DNA from: Homarus americanus | Lineage: Eukaryota > Arthropoda > Malacostraca > Decapoda > Nephropidae | DNA length: 64,000 nucleotides | Direction: 5' to 3' | NCBI RefSeq assembly: GCF_018991925.1 | Contig: NW_024735416.1 | Coordinates: forward strand, 86,001-150,000 | The notes under the pieces: generated by a model | Database searches by the model: none | What the model was told of the DNA's origin: nothing | The model's input: only the letters and a program-made list of their open reading frames with translations | Shown: positions 23,011 through 33,402 of the stretch, piece by piece | Position numbering within the stretch: position 1 is the first letter of the stretch | Layout of the letters: each line of letters begins with the position of its first letter | Program-made: the position numbers and the translations under genes

Positions 23011-23104
23011 TGGTAATTTCTGTAACACACAAACATACCAAACGACAACACACCTCCAATATAAACAGCCACACACCAAAACACCCACCAAATCCCCAAA
23101 CACA

Positions 23105-23107
<3 letters not shown>

Positions 23108-23156
<49 letters not shown>
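23108..23156. repeat. (CT)n microsatellite
   Basis: About 22 CT units, ending TCATCACAG, which resembles a 3' splice site on the plus strand. Confidence 0.95.
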
Positions 23157-23159
<3 letters not shown>

Positions 23160-23254
23160 CAGTCAAAATTTAATGACCTCACTCCGGGTAATCCGCAACC
23201 ACTTACGAGAAGATAAACGTGACCTATAACCAAGTTTTTTACTGTTTCTTACAG

Positions 23255-23277
23255 GTCAAACGACAGGAGAGCGCGAG
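23255..23277 (+). CDS. candidate 23-nt microexon
   Basis: A strong 3' splice site (T-run at 23235-23240, then ACTGTTTCTTACAG ending 23254) and a donor GAG/GTAAAT at 23278 bracket 23 nt. All of it is open in one frame, coding VKRQESA plus two bases. TGACCTATAAC about 30 nt upstream could serve as the branch region. No partner exon is identified, so host gene and strand of transcription remain inferred. Confidence 0.28.
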
Positions 23278-24111
23278 GTAAATTTACCACTTCTAAAAAA
23301 ATAAAATAAAAAATAAAAATATTCAAAGGTTCCTACGTTAAATTTCTTCCCAAACTTGACATCTGAGAATGTATTTAACGAACTCCTTTAATTTATGATA
23401 CAAAGATGAATTCTCAAAGGTTTGTATTTAAACTTTCCTCCCAACTGCAGATTTGAGACTGCACCTAAAAGGGTCACTTAGAACTGACTGGGTCCAAGAT
23501 GGAGTTGATACTACTCGAAGACTCTACCATAGCTACAGACGCGTCCTTCTCCTTTATGTGTGTACGAAGTGTTGACAATCTTTACCCAGGTCACATACAT
23601 CAACCACTACCACCACCTATCTCCCACCACCACCATAAGCTCTCACTACCTGTACCGTCAGCTATCTCCAACACCACTTCTGACAACCAATAGCTCCACC
23701 ACTACATCTCACTACCCCTACCACCATTACCACCACCTACTACCACCACCACTACCACCTCCTCCTCCTCACACTGTTGGTGATCCATCACTTCCTTCAA
23801 GACAAGAACCTGAGGAATTAATTGACTGATGGAGTTGAATAATGACTCGAGTCCCGCGGTATGGTAGAGGGAGTGACGACAACGAGAGGACTCATCCAGA
23901 TACTCAGCTTCACATGTTAAAGTCACTGTCAAGGTGGCGTTGAAATAATCCTGAGACTCGACCATAACTACATCTCTCATATCCTGTTAAGGGAAACCAA
24001 ATGGACGGACGCATCCTTGTGAATCCGGGGGAGTAAACCGTCCAGGTCTTGAAACACAGCAACAAGGAGCCTCAGGAATGCCACTAGTCTATGGGATGTG
24101 TCTTGTTCATA
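23278..24111. other. spacer with a decayed (CCA)n region
   Basis: 23592-23780 is a CCACCA/CACTAC-rich decayed trinucleotide array. The flanks show no gene. Confidence 0.5.
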
Positions 24112-24188
24112 GCTTCACTATTTTGCGTGTCATCCTTACTCCGGGCCCATGCTAATCCTCTCTGTATCGTTCCGGTTTCAGTATATGT
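24112..24188 (-). pseudogene. U6 snRNA-derived pseudogene
   Basis: The reverse complement reads ACATATACTGAAACCGGAACG, then GATACAGAGAGGATTAGCATGG and AGGATGACACGCAAAATAGTGAAGC. This is the body of spliceosomal U6 with about ten differences over 77 nt by eye. The ACAGAGA box, the AGC triad region and the GGATGACACGCA segment are recognisable. The 5' stem (GTGCTCGCTTCGGCAGC) is absent and there is no T-run terminator 3' of GAAGC. It is therefore a truncated, probably retroposed copy rather than a working gene. U6 normally base-pairs with U4/U2 and the 5' splice site. Confidence 0.85.
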
Positions 24189-25088
24189 ACACATAGTTCC
24201 CGGTGATAAGTGCATGTGTCAGCCGACAAGACGTCCAACACGGAATTCGCGTTTTCATTAACGTTGTGGTGGCACGCGGGGGTAACTATGGCGGCCCACT
24301 ACCTACTGACAAGTATAGAAAAAAAGGCACCTCATTAAACCGGCAATATATTTCCCCATTAAAACGTTGTATGCTACGTAAATGTCGATTTAATGAAGTA
24401 TTAATTACATAACAGTTTGGTTTTCGGCCATTTTTTGTGGTAAAAGGTAAGGTTTTAAGGGAGGGCGTTGGAGACGACCTCACCACCTCCACGTCGACAT
24501 GCCACACACACACTTTGCAATGTTCGCCGAGGCTTCACCACCCACTAAGGTACTCTACGCCACTCAGTGATGTTGGGTGTAGGTGTATTGGTGTCCTGTA
24601 TACCAACGGATTATTGATAAATCTTCAAACAAGACGACAGTGGATAAAAAAAACACTGAACTTAAGATTGGGGGTTGTGTCATGTTGTGTGGAAGATGGC
24701 GTTCCTGTGTTGGTCGGCCACTCTGATATTCCCTGTTTGACCACAAGTAGGGATGACTGGGCTGTCTTTGCTGCCGGGTTTTAAGGGATCGATTTTACCT
24801 GCGAATGACGTTTCCAAGGTGGTCCCTTAACCCACGCTACTCACTCAATACTATCGAAATGTTTCTTCAGATAACCACAGCAACATCTTGTATCCTCACC
24901 ATCTCGCAAACTGTACTTTAAGACGGCGGGAACTATGACGTAGCCTCATAGCGGCCATGGCTACCTTTGTCCGCCTGCAACGATAACTTTTGGAATGTGT
25001 CGTGACCTTGTGAAATATGTTAGTGTGTTGGTGAGAGTGATCAAGATTGGGGAGTGAGGCGCCGGGCAGAAACACCCGCCCCTGGACG
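24189..25088. other. unique spacer
   Basis: Two plus-strand open frames (24203-24412 and 24437-24784) have no recognisable domain. A donor-like AAAAGGTAAGG at 24448 lacks a partner. 25040-25140 is GC-rich. Confidence 0.4.
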
Positions 25089-25199
25089 ATGCTGCCGCCG
25101 CCATCACCACCACCGCCGCCGCCCAGGGACCTGACGTTAGGGCCGCTGAACTTTAAGGTTATGGTGGTTACTGAGTTAACTCGGGATAATCGTCTTTAA
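25089..25199 (+). CDS. small proline-rich ORF, possible first exon
   Basis: A 36-codon ORF begins MLPPPSPPPPPPRDLTLG in a local GC-rich patch (25050-25140) inside otherwise AT-rich DNA. The polyproline run comes from CCG/CCA triplets and may be just a trinucleotide repeat. A donor-like AAG/GTTATG sits at 25156. No family is recognised. Confidence 0.18.
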   Translation: MLPPPSPPPPPPRDLTLGPLNFKVMVVTELTRDNRL

Positions 25200-25463
25200 T
25201 ACTATTTGGAATGACACTGTAAAGGTTTTAAACAATGAATAACTAACCTGGGTATTAACTGTGAACTGCTGGCATGTTTGCCCCCTGAAGTACTAAGTCA
25301 GACTCCCTGGATATAAAAACAATTAAAATGGGATTTAAATATTTTAACTTTCGTCGCTAATTCTTGTTTACAATCTCTTCTCCAAGTGATAAAATATATT
25401 CTAATATTCTTTTTTGACTTGTGAATGTGAGTGACTTAACAAGGAGGAGGAGCGACCTACAGA

Positions 25464-25575
25464 CTACTGGCTTCTCTAATAGTAGTAGCCACGCCCTCTA
25501 ATTACTGTGGCCACGCCTCCTAGCTGCTGTGACCACGCCCGCTAACTACTGCAGCCATTCCCTCCGACTACTGTG
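25464..25575. repeat. 22-bp tandem repeat, about five diverged copies
   Basis: Units of the type ACTGTGGCCACGCCTCCTAA. Confidence 0.85.
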
Positions 25576-25734
25576 TCCACAGCTGTCATGGAGCCTGGTG
25601 ATTTCCTACCTAATAAAATCTGACCAAAGCAAGAGTTTGACGCACGACACAGGGTGTGACGCAACTCCTGATTTATGTACTGTACAGCCCTGTAAATGTA
25701 TTCAACGCATATCATTATGTCTAAATCAAATGTA

Positions 25735-25806
25735 AGTTTGTATATTTTCAGCCACCGGCTGCAACTCTATTAATAAACCGTTTATTATTATAATTATTTT
25801 TTTATT
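25735..25806 (+). mobile_element. retroposon-like 3' tail, copy 1
   Basis: It contains TATATTTTCAGCC, a 5-bp hairpin (CAGCC at 25749-25753 with GGCTG at 25757-25761), AATAAACCGTT with AATAAA at 25772-25777, and an ATTATTATAATTATT tail. The same order recurs at 53190-53256. The polyadenylation-like hexamer and simple-sequence tail suggest the 3' end of a non-autonomous retroposon. No body is recognisable upstream. Confidence 0.72.
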
Positions 25807-25808
25807 AA

Positions 25809-25960
25809 GACAAAAGGTGTGACACAAGACAAAAGGTGTGACGCAAGAGAAGGGGTGACAAAACACAGGGTGAGACGCAAGACAAGGGGTGACGCAGACA
25901 TAGGGGTGACGCGGACTAAGTGTGACAGACATGTGCCAGACAACAGCCCGTGTCAGGGGC
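25809..25960. repeat. about 18-bp repeat (AAAAGGTGTGACGCAAGAC)n
   Basis: About eight diverged copies directly after the retroposon tail. Confidence 0.85.
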
Positions 25961-27024
25961 GTGACGCACGTACGTGACATCGACCAAGGTTAAGTCCATT
26001 CATGCTGGAGGCAGGAGGGGGGCGGGGAAGGGGGGCGCCTGTACCCTCAACGATAACAACCGTGGAGGCGTGGGTTGTCCCCTCACCAGACCTTTGCAAT
26101 GTCTACCCCTGAGTGAGTGGCTGCCGGTCAACTAGGTACCACAACCTAACCTAACCTAACCACTGAGACTGGTACACGCGAAGGTTAGGTTTACCTACAG
26201 TTAGGTCCCCGCGAGACTTGAGGTCCACGAGAACAAACTTACAGGAGAAAAACATCCTATTTAAGCCGGAGCCACGAGTCCTGATGGCCCTGACAGCTCT
26301 AGTTGGGTAGATTAATGCATCACATGACACCACAGTGGAAGGCAACACAAGTATGTATCACTAACTGTTGATGACATTTACAACGATGAATAAGTTGTGT
26401 TTACAGAAATAGGCAAACAATCAAATGGTTTCATAAAAAAATGGACAAATACGAAAGACTTTCCAAATACATTTACTCGTAGAACTAAACTACTACCTTA
26501 TTGACTGAGCTACAATCTACTTCTGGTGCCCTTAACAACAATTACAACTAGGAGGAGTGTGGTTGTTTGTGGTTGTATGTTATTTAGGAAGTCACGCCGT
26601 CACATTCACTGCCGTGTCTTCCTGTTCGTTACTTATTAAATAACAAAGTTTATCAATAAGGAAATAATTTTAAGCGGCCAAAATTCCATTACATTATCTG
26701 CTTTTCCCAATGTATCAATTCCTACTAAAGATTTAAAATCATAAGCGCACTTTTTGAACATATCAAATCACGAGCATTTTATTCTTACATATGTTCTTCA
26801 ATAACACCCCCCCCCCCTCCCCTCGCCTATAGAAAACAAATCAACAAATCCAAAAATCTTCGTGAAAATATTGGAATGAAAACACATTACCGAGATGATA
26901 TACAACAATACTCTGGTCAATAAAACCTACAAATATTTACACCTGGACAAAAAATCATCACATCGAGGAACAAGAACATCTGGTACACTACTGAACATTA
27001 CAAATGAAGAGTAAAGTGACTTAC
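25961..27024. other. unique AT-rich spacer
   Basis: A CCTAA-type run lies at 26143-26161 and a C-run at 26807-26822. No coding signal. Confidence 0.5.
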
Positions 27025-27163
27025 CTATTCTTAGCTTCACAGTGAGTTGAGAATGGTCTCCGTCCTGACTGATGCTGGGTTACTGGTCAGAAGCTCCCCC
27101 ACCACCTAGTACAAATGACGACAGGTGTGAAGGTTCATCTTGTTTCATCTACCTTGCCAACAC
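27025..27163 (-). other. candidate non-coding exon
   Basis: On the minus strand a long (CT)n tract (27165-27200) ends in CCCAG at 27164, a textbook polypyrimidine 3' splice site. 139 nt later AATAG/GTAAGTCA gives a near-consensus donor (GTAAGT at 27024-27019). All three frames between contain stops, so it would be an untranslated or lncRNA exon. The simple (CT)n origin of the acceptor means chance is possible. Confidence 0.3.
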
Positions 27164-27165
27164 CT

Positions 27166-27170
<5 letters not shown>

Positions 27171-27200
<30 letters not shown>
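27171..27200. repeat. (GA)n microsatellite
   Basis: About 15 GA units. Confidence 0.95.
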
Positions 27201-27205
<5 letters not shown>

Positions 27206-27745
27206 GTGTGGTTATTTAAGCAGGCAGAAAACAGCAAATTATTATACATTTACAGAAAGAAAAAGTCAAAATTGTAAAGCCTCGTGTCGATAGTAGTTAC
27301 CAGAGGTTTTTATATCACCATTCTTGAGGTTTATAACTAAAACGCTTACACCTGACACTTGAGGAAAAGTTCTAACACTTGAGGACGATATAAATAACCA
27401 TCAAGGAGTTATCATGAAAAAAGTACCACACTCGTCATACACTTTAAAACAATATAAGACTTGAAGTATAATTAATGAAAAACAGTAGTATAGTATCGCA
27501 CCGAGTCTACTAAGGATTACACACAAACACACAAAAAAAAATTATGAGTCTTAGTTCTATGCGGTCAGTCCTCCTACACATAAGAACTGAACACCAAGAT
27601 AAACCTATTCAAGTATATTTCAAAATCTCTCGGTAACGTGGGTTGGGTTTAGTAATTATTAATCCCTCAGTGGAAAGTTATCCGATATTTTTCTCAATTG
27701 CATTTCAGGTTCCGTCGGAGAAGCAAATGGAACGTCATATCAAAA
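27201..27745. other. unique AT-rich spacer
   Basis: No gene or repeat seen. Confidence 0.5.
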
Positions 27746-27748
27746 GGC

Positions 27749-27830
27749 GGGGTGGGTGGGTGGGTGGGTGGGTGTGGCTGGGTTTATGGGGGTGGGTGGG
27801 GGTGGGTGTGTGTGTGTGTGTGTGTGTGTG
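27749..27830. repeat. (GGGT)n followed by (GT)n
   Basis: Compound simple repeat. The 77- and 96-codon frames across it are not supported. Confidence 0.95.
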
Positions 27831-28219
27831 TCGTAATTGGTCACGGCGCGTCAGTCCTCACACACATACACACTGACCCTATACACTCGTCGTCAGCCCG
27901 GCCAGAATATACCCCGACCTGGCACCAAAGAGTGACACTTCAAAACGTTCTCGGCATTTCCTCACGATTCACAACTACTGAATCTTGAATAACTATATGG
28001 TCAAGATTCACAAAGATTCTCTATACGTTTATTGTTAACGTTGAGGATTATTGAGATTCTGAAGACACTTTTTTAACCACTTCTGTTCTGTCACCGTAAG
28101 TACCTCATTCCCACATAATATAGTTAAAAGGAATGAATACTAAATATAGACGAACCTTTAAGAATATATACCTTTAATTTTAAGACCATTCGCCGTTGGA
28201 AAGAAATAAATCTGGCAAG

Positions 28220-28247
28220 TTGAAAAAAAATATATATTTTTTTTCAA
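28220..28247. repeat. perfect 28-bp AT palindrome
   Basis: TTG, eight A, TATATA, eight T, CAA. It is a perfect inverted repeat with no spacer. Confidence 0.9.
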
Positions 28248-28399
28248 TTGTCGTCTTTTGTTATTTATTGAGGTTATGTCGTTTTGGACTGTAAGCCTCA
28301 CCGCCAGTGTCCATTTGCAGATCATAATACCCTGGACGGACACCCTGGAGGCCTCTGCAGTGTATAGTTTGGGGGCCCAACCAGGCAGGAGTGAGTGAG

Positions 28400-28750
28400 T
28401 TTTTGTCCCGTCCCTTCCTCCCTATTCCTTCAGGCTCTTCCCTCTCCATTCCATTTTCCAGACCTTCTTTCATTCTTCTTTCTTCACTCTTCCCACCCCA
28501 TGACTTCATTCTTCTCTCCCCTTTTCTCTATCTCATTGTTCCTCCTTCATTCTCCTTCCACTTCCTCCTTTCAAATATCTTCTCCATCTAAACCCTCATT
28601 TATTCGCCTCTCTCTTTCTCTCTCTCTCTCCCTTTCTCTTGCTTTTCTTTCCTCCGCCTCTTTTCCTTCCTCCATCCCCCTCCTTCTCTCTTCCTTCCTT
28701 CTCTCCGTCGCCCCCTCTTCCTTCCTCCCTTGATATATTCCACAAGAACA
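28400..28750. repeat. pyrimidine-rich CTTCCT tract with (CT)n
   Basis: Strong C/T bias on the plus strand, with a (CT)n core at 28608-28640. Overlapping Ser/Leu and Glu/Arg frames are artefacts. Confidence 0.9.
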
Positions 28751-28880
28751 ACCCCACCCCTCCCCGAACTGTCCTCCCACAACGCACTACGCCTCATAAC
28801 GTGTCAATGTCATCCCCATAGACGTGACAATGAGGCAAGTATCTTGATTTGATTGATGCACTAAAGGAACAAGAGTAAAA

Positions 28881-28951
28881 ATGACCTTGTTGTTACTTGT
28901 TGCTGTTTTGTTGTTGTTGTTGTTGTTGTTCTCCCATACAAATAAACACAG
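28881..28951 (+). CDS. candidate signal-peptide first coding exon
   Basis: The start ATG sits in AAAAATGACC. The frame reads MTLLLLVAVLLLLLLLFS then HTNKH and runs into CACAG/GTGAGTCC, a good donor at 28952. A short polar start, a long hydrophobic core and an immediate splice donor are typical of exon 1 of secreted proteins. The leucine run partly comes from a (TTG)n microsatellite, so chance is a serious alternative. A phase-compatible acceptor at 29029 (CATTGTCATCCAG) would add only about 20 codons before a stop. Confidence 0.3.
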
Positions 28952-29339
28952 GTGAGTCCTCCATCTTATGCATCATCCTCACTACATACATTATAATGAA
29001 GTACACTATCCCCGCCATTGTCATCCAGAGCCACACGATTGCATAAAATTAGCATCCTGGAGCCATTATTCCTTATACTGTTGTGATATTGGTGTGGACA
29101 TAACCAGGCGAGGGAGGGGTAACATTCCTACACAGACACACACATATACATCAACTATAAGCATCTCAGTAGGCGATGATAAGGACCCAACTTGTGGGAC
29201 ATTTTTAGGGGATTCTACAGGTTAATTAGTTTCTTACCTAAGGGCCGAGTAAAGGTTAGGTTAGGTTAGAGTCTTAAGTGTATCGTCTTAAGCTTTTATA
29301 GGAAGTTCTTTTGTCTTTACTGTAGTCAGGAGGGAAATT
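28952..29339. other. unique spacer with TTAGG run
   Basis: A TTAGG run lies at 29254-29269. No gene is supported. Confidence 0.5.
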
Positions 29340-29575
29340 CAGGTCAAGGAGGAGAAGGAAAGTGATGGAGGAAGATGACAAAGAGAAGAAAGTAGAAGGA
29401 AAAAGAAAGAAAAAAAGACAGAAAACAAGGAGAAGGAAGAGAAGAAGAAAGAATAAAAAAGAAAAACATCACAAGGAACAAAAGGAAAAAAAAGAGAGAA
29501 GTTAGGAACAAAACAAAGGAGACAAAATGAAGACAAAACAGAAGCAGCTCAGGAAGAGGAAGAAAACAAGGAAGT
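29340..29575. repeat. purine-rich (GAAAAA/GGAA) tract
   Basis: Strongly A/G-biased decayed simple sequence. Confidence 0.85.
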
Positions 29576-29724
29576 TTTTTAGTTTAACAAATTTATTGGC
29601 AGAGCTTGTAGTACAGTTTACCTATTCTGAGTAATTCAGTCAGGTCTTGACACTGAGGGTGGTATCACTTCTCACTGTCATGCAGGACAGAGGTTCGTAC
29701 ACAAAGAGTTGCATCATATTCATT

Positions 29725-29812
29725 GACAGTACATATACATATATGTAAACACACACATATACATACATATACGTATATACATACACATATACATGTACAT
29801 ATACATAAACAA

Positions 29813-29862
<50 letters not shown>
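29725..29862. repeat. (CATATA)n-rich tract followed by (GA)n
   Basis: ACATATACATA words to 29808, then about 22 GA units at 29818-29862. Confidence 0.92.
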
Positions 29863-30017
29863 CCCCTGGGTACTGGTTGACGGGTCTCCCACAGCGTAGA
29901 GTCACGAGCACATTAACATATCAATGGGCTGGACTGCAAATGCAATATGCTCAAGTCAGTCCGCTGCTTCACATACATTAATAATAACCTCTGTTGTGCC
30001 GACGACCGTGAGTTTGG

Positions 30018-30092
30018 CAGTGTGTGTGTGTGGGGGGGTGTTGTGTGTGTGGGGGTGTGTTGTGTGTGGGGGGGGGTGTTGTGTGTGTGGGG

Positions 30093-30133
<41 letters not shown>

Positions 30134-31722
30134 GGTGTTGTGTGTGGGGGGGGGGTGTTGTGTGTGTGGGGGTGTTGTGTGTGTGAGGGGTGTTGTGTGT
30201 GTGAGGGGGTGTTGTGTGTGTGGGGGGTGTGTGTGGGGGTGTTGTGTGTGTGTGACAGGGGTGTTGTGTGTGTGACAGGGGTGTTGTGTGTGTGAGGGGG
30301 TGTTGTGTGTGTGTGGGGGGTGGTGTGTGTGTGGTGTGGGTGGTGTGGGGGGTGTTGTGTGTGTGGGGGGTGGTGTGTGTGGGGAGGTGTGTTGTGTGTG
30401 GGGTGTGTGTGTGGGGGGTGTTGTGTGTGTGGGGGTGTTGTGTGTGGGGGTTGTGTGTGTGGGTGTTGTGTGTGGGGGGTGTGTGTGTGTGGGGGTGTTG
30501 TGTGGGGTGTGTGTGGGGGGGTGTGTGTGTGTGTGTGGGGGGTGTGTGTGTGGGGGTGTTGTGGTGTGTGTGTGGGGGTGTTGTGTGTGTGTGTGTGGGG
30601 GTGTGTGTGTGTGTGGGGGGGGTGTGTGTGAGGGGGTGTGTGTGTGTGGGGGTGTTGTGTGTGTGGGGGTGTTGTGTGTGGGGGGGTGTTGTGTGTGGGG
30701 GTGTTGTGTGTGGGGGTGGTGTGTGTTGTGTGTGTGGGGGTGTTGGGGGTGTGGGGGGTGTGTGTGTGTGTGTGTGGGGGTGGGGGTGTGGGGTGTGTGG
30801 GGGGGGTGTGTGTGTGGGGGGTTTGTGTGTGGGGGTGTGTGTTTGTGTGTGTGTGGGGGGTGTTGTTGTGTGTGTGTGGGGGTGTTGTTGTGTGTGTGTG
30901 TGGGGGGTTGTGTGTGTGTGTGGGGGGGTGTGTGTGTGTGTGTGTGTGTGGGGTGTTGTTGTGTGTGTGTGGGGGTGTTGTTGTGTGTGTGGGTGTGTGG
31001 TGGTGTGTGTGGGGTGTTGTGTGTGGGGTGTGTGTTGTGTGTGGGGGGTGTGTGGGGGGGGGGGTGTGTGGTGTGGGGGGTGTGGGGGTGGTGTGTGTGT
31101 GTGGGGGGGTGTTGTGTGTGGGGGGGTGTTGTGTGTGTGGGGGTGTGTGGGGGGTGTGTGTGTGGGGGTGTGTGTGTGGGGGGTGTGTTGTTGTGTGTGG
31201 GGGTGTGTGTGTGGGGGGTGTGTGTGTGTGGGGGGTGTTGTGTGTGGGGGGTGTTGTGGTGGGTGTGTGTGGTGGTGTGTTGTGTGTGGGGGTGTTGTGT
31301 GTGTGGGGTGGTGTGGTGTGGGGGGGTGTTGTGTGTGGGGGGGGGGGTGTGTGGGGGTGTGTGTGGGGGGGTGTGTGTGTGTGGGGGTGGGTGTGGGGTG
31401 TTGTGTGTGGGGGTGTTGTGTGTGGGGGGTGTGTGTGGGGGTGTGTGTGTGGGTGTGGGGGTGTGGTGGGGTGTGGTGGGGTGTTGTGGGGGGGTGTTGT
31501 GTGGGGGGTGTTGTGTGTGGGGGGTGTGTGTGTGGTGGGGTGTGGAGGGGTGTGTGTGTGGGGGGTGTGGTGTGTGGGGGTGTTGTGTGTGGGGGTGTGT
31601 GTGTGGGGGTGTTGTGTGGGGGGTGTTGTGTGGGGGGTGTTGTGTGTGGGGTGGTGTGTGTGGGGGTGTTGTGTGTGGGGGTGTTGGGGGGTGTTGGGTG
31701 AAGGTGTGTGTGTGTGTGTGTG
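30018..31722. repeat. large GT/G minisatellite (GTGTTGTGTGTGGGGG)n
   Basis: About 1.7 kb of variable 14-20 bp units combining GTGTTGTGTGTG with G runs, without a single unique interruption. It generates open frames of up to 592 codons on both strands, none of them genes. The plus strand is almost free of A and C, giving many potential G-quadruplex words. Confidence 0.98.
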
Positions 31723-31779
31723 TTTTGATTTCACTCTAGGATAGCATCATTTCTTCATATCCCCATTAGCACGAGGAAC

Positions 31780-31925
31780 AGGAGGAAGATGAAGGGAGGA
31801 GGAGGAGGAGGGAGGAGGAGGAGGAGGAGGAGGAGGAGGAGAGAGGAGGAGGAGGAGGAGGAGGAGGAGGAGGGAGGAGGAGGAGGAGGAAGAGGAGGAA
31901 GAGGAGGAGGAGGAAGAGGAAGAGG
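31780..31925. repeat. (GGA)n tract
   Basis: Nearly pure GGA with occasional GAGAGG, 60 bp after the GT minisatellite. Confidence 0.96.
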
Positions 31926-31946
31926 TTAACTAATCACCTCCGCCAG

Positions 31947-32194
31947 GGTCCGTGGAAGAAGTAAGGTGTGCTGCCTCGCTATCAGTCATCTCAACGTCGA
32001 TACTGGACCAAGCTTTAACCCTTATCCACCCCCGGCTACCAGCCACCCCCGGCCACTTCAGACACAATCACCCGGCCACTAGATACCATCACCCGGCACT
32101 AGACACATCCCCCCGGCCACTAGACACCATCACCCGGCCACTAGCCACCAAAATCGGTGTCGATTGGGAAGTGACAGTAGGAATGGTGGAGTGA
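31947..32194 (+). CDS. candidate terminal coding exon
   Basis: A branch-like TTAACTAATCAC and CTCCGCCAG (ending 31946) precede 248 nt open to TGA (two bases plus 81 codons). It begins SVEEVRCAASLSVISTSILD and ends IGVDWEVTVGMVE. The middle (32040-32150) is an in-frame decayed minisatellite of about 24 bp with CCGGCCACTAGACACCATCA units. No domain is recognised. A donor-like GAA/GTAAGG at 31961 would cut it to 14 nt. The repeat content makes chance openness quite possible. Confidence 0.22.
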
Positions 32195-32199
32195 TGATA

Positions 32200-32320
32200 C
32201 GAGATGGAAAGGAGGAGGAGGAGAAAGAAGGAAAAAGAGGAAGGAAAAGGAAGGAGGGAGGAAGAGGAGGAGGAAGGGGAAAGGAGGAGGAGGAAGAGGA
32301 AGGAGGAGGACGAGGAACAA
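32200..32320. repeat. purine-rich GGA/GAAAGG tract
   Basis: A/G-rich decayed simple sequence. Confidence 0.9.
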
Positions 32321-32404
32321 GGGTAAGGTCCGGGCCTGCCGCTCCCTTGCAGGATGGTGATGACCCGCTCACCTCCCCTACCCGCACCTCTGTCTGGCTC
32401 ACAG

Positions 32405-32880
32405 CATGACTCACACGCCTTCCCCGCCCTCACACGCATTCCCTGACTCTCACACGCCTCCTGGCTCTCACACGCCCCCTGGCTCTCACGCCTCCCCTGG
32501 CTCTCACACGCCTCCCTGGCTCTCACATCGCCTCCCCTGGCTCTCACGCCCTCCCCTGGCTCTCACACGCCTCCCTGGTTCTCACACGCGTTCCCTGGCT
32601 CTCACACGCGTTCCCTGGCTCTCACATGCGTTCCTTTCGCCGCCCTCAAGCACACGCGTTCCCTGGCTCTCACATGTCTCCCTCTGCCTCACACGCGTTC
32701 CTTTTCTGCCGCCCTCACACGCCTTCCTGGCTCTCACATCGTTCCCCTGGCTCTCACACGCGTTCCCTGGCTCTCGCACGTGTTCCTGGCTCACATCGCG
32801 TTCCCCGGCTCTCACACGTGTTCCCCTGGCTCTCTCACGTGTTCCTGGCTCTTCTCACGTGTTCCTGGCCCTCAGATTCC
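32405..32880. repeat. about 20-bp minisatellite (GGCTCTCACACGCGTTCCCT)n
   Basis: About 23 copies with CACGCCTCCCC and CACGCGTTCCC forms in blocks. The 217-codon plus-strand frame is read-through. Confidence 0.96.
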
Positions 32881-33075
32881 ACCCTCGGTCCATAAATGCC
32901 CCCACCTCCTCAAAGCGCCTTTTCCCTTTATCCAGGTTGGAACGAGTGGATCTTTCGCTGCCTGACGCACGCTGTTGGGACGGGCCATCACACAGTTCTC
33001 GCCGTTTGTTTTCTGTTGGTGGGGGAAATCTGTTGGAAGGGCACATAACAAGGAACTGACGGACTGACTCACTGG

Positions 33076-33402
33076 TAGGGGGAGCACACAACAGCGGCAA
33101 GGAGGGGTGGAGGTGCGGCAGGGAGGGGTGGAGGGGTTTGTAGGAGGTGCGGGAGGGAAGCGGGAGGGCCGGGAAGGGGTGGGAGGTGCAGCAGGGAAGG
33201 GTGGAGGGGCCGTAGAGAAGGGGTGGAGGTGCCATAGGGAAGGGTGGAGGAGCTGTAAGGGAGGGGTGGAGGTGGCAGGAGGGGTGGAGGTGCGGCATGG
33301 AGGAGGTGCGGAGGGAGGGGTGGAGGTGCGGCAGGGAGGGGGTGGAGGAGGTGCGGCAGGGAGGGTGGAGGTGCGGCAGGGAGGGGTGGAGGGCCGGGGA
33401 AG
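33076..33402. repeat. about 20-bp G-rich minisatellite (GGAGGTGCGGCAGGGAGGGG)n
   Basis: About 15 copies with substitutions and short deletions. Confidence 0.95.

Noticed and set aside
29956..31734. 592-codon minus-strand frame
   Set aside because: Translation of the A/C-depleted GT minisatellite, with no unique sequence or domain.
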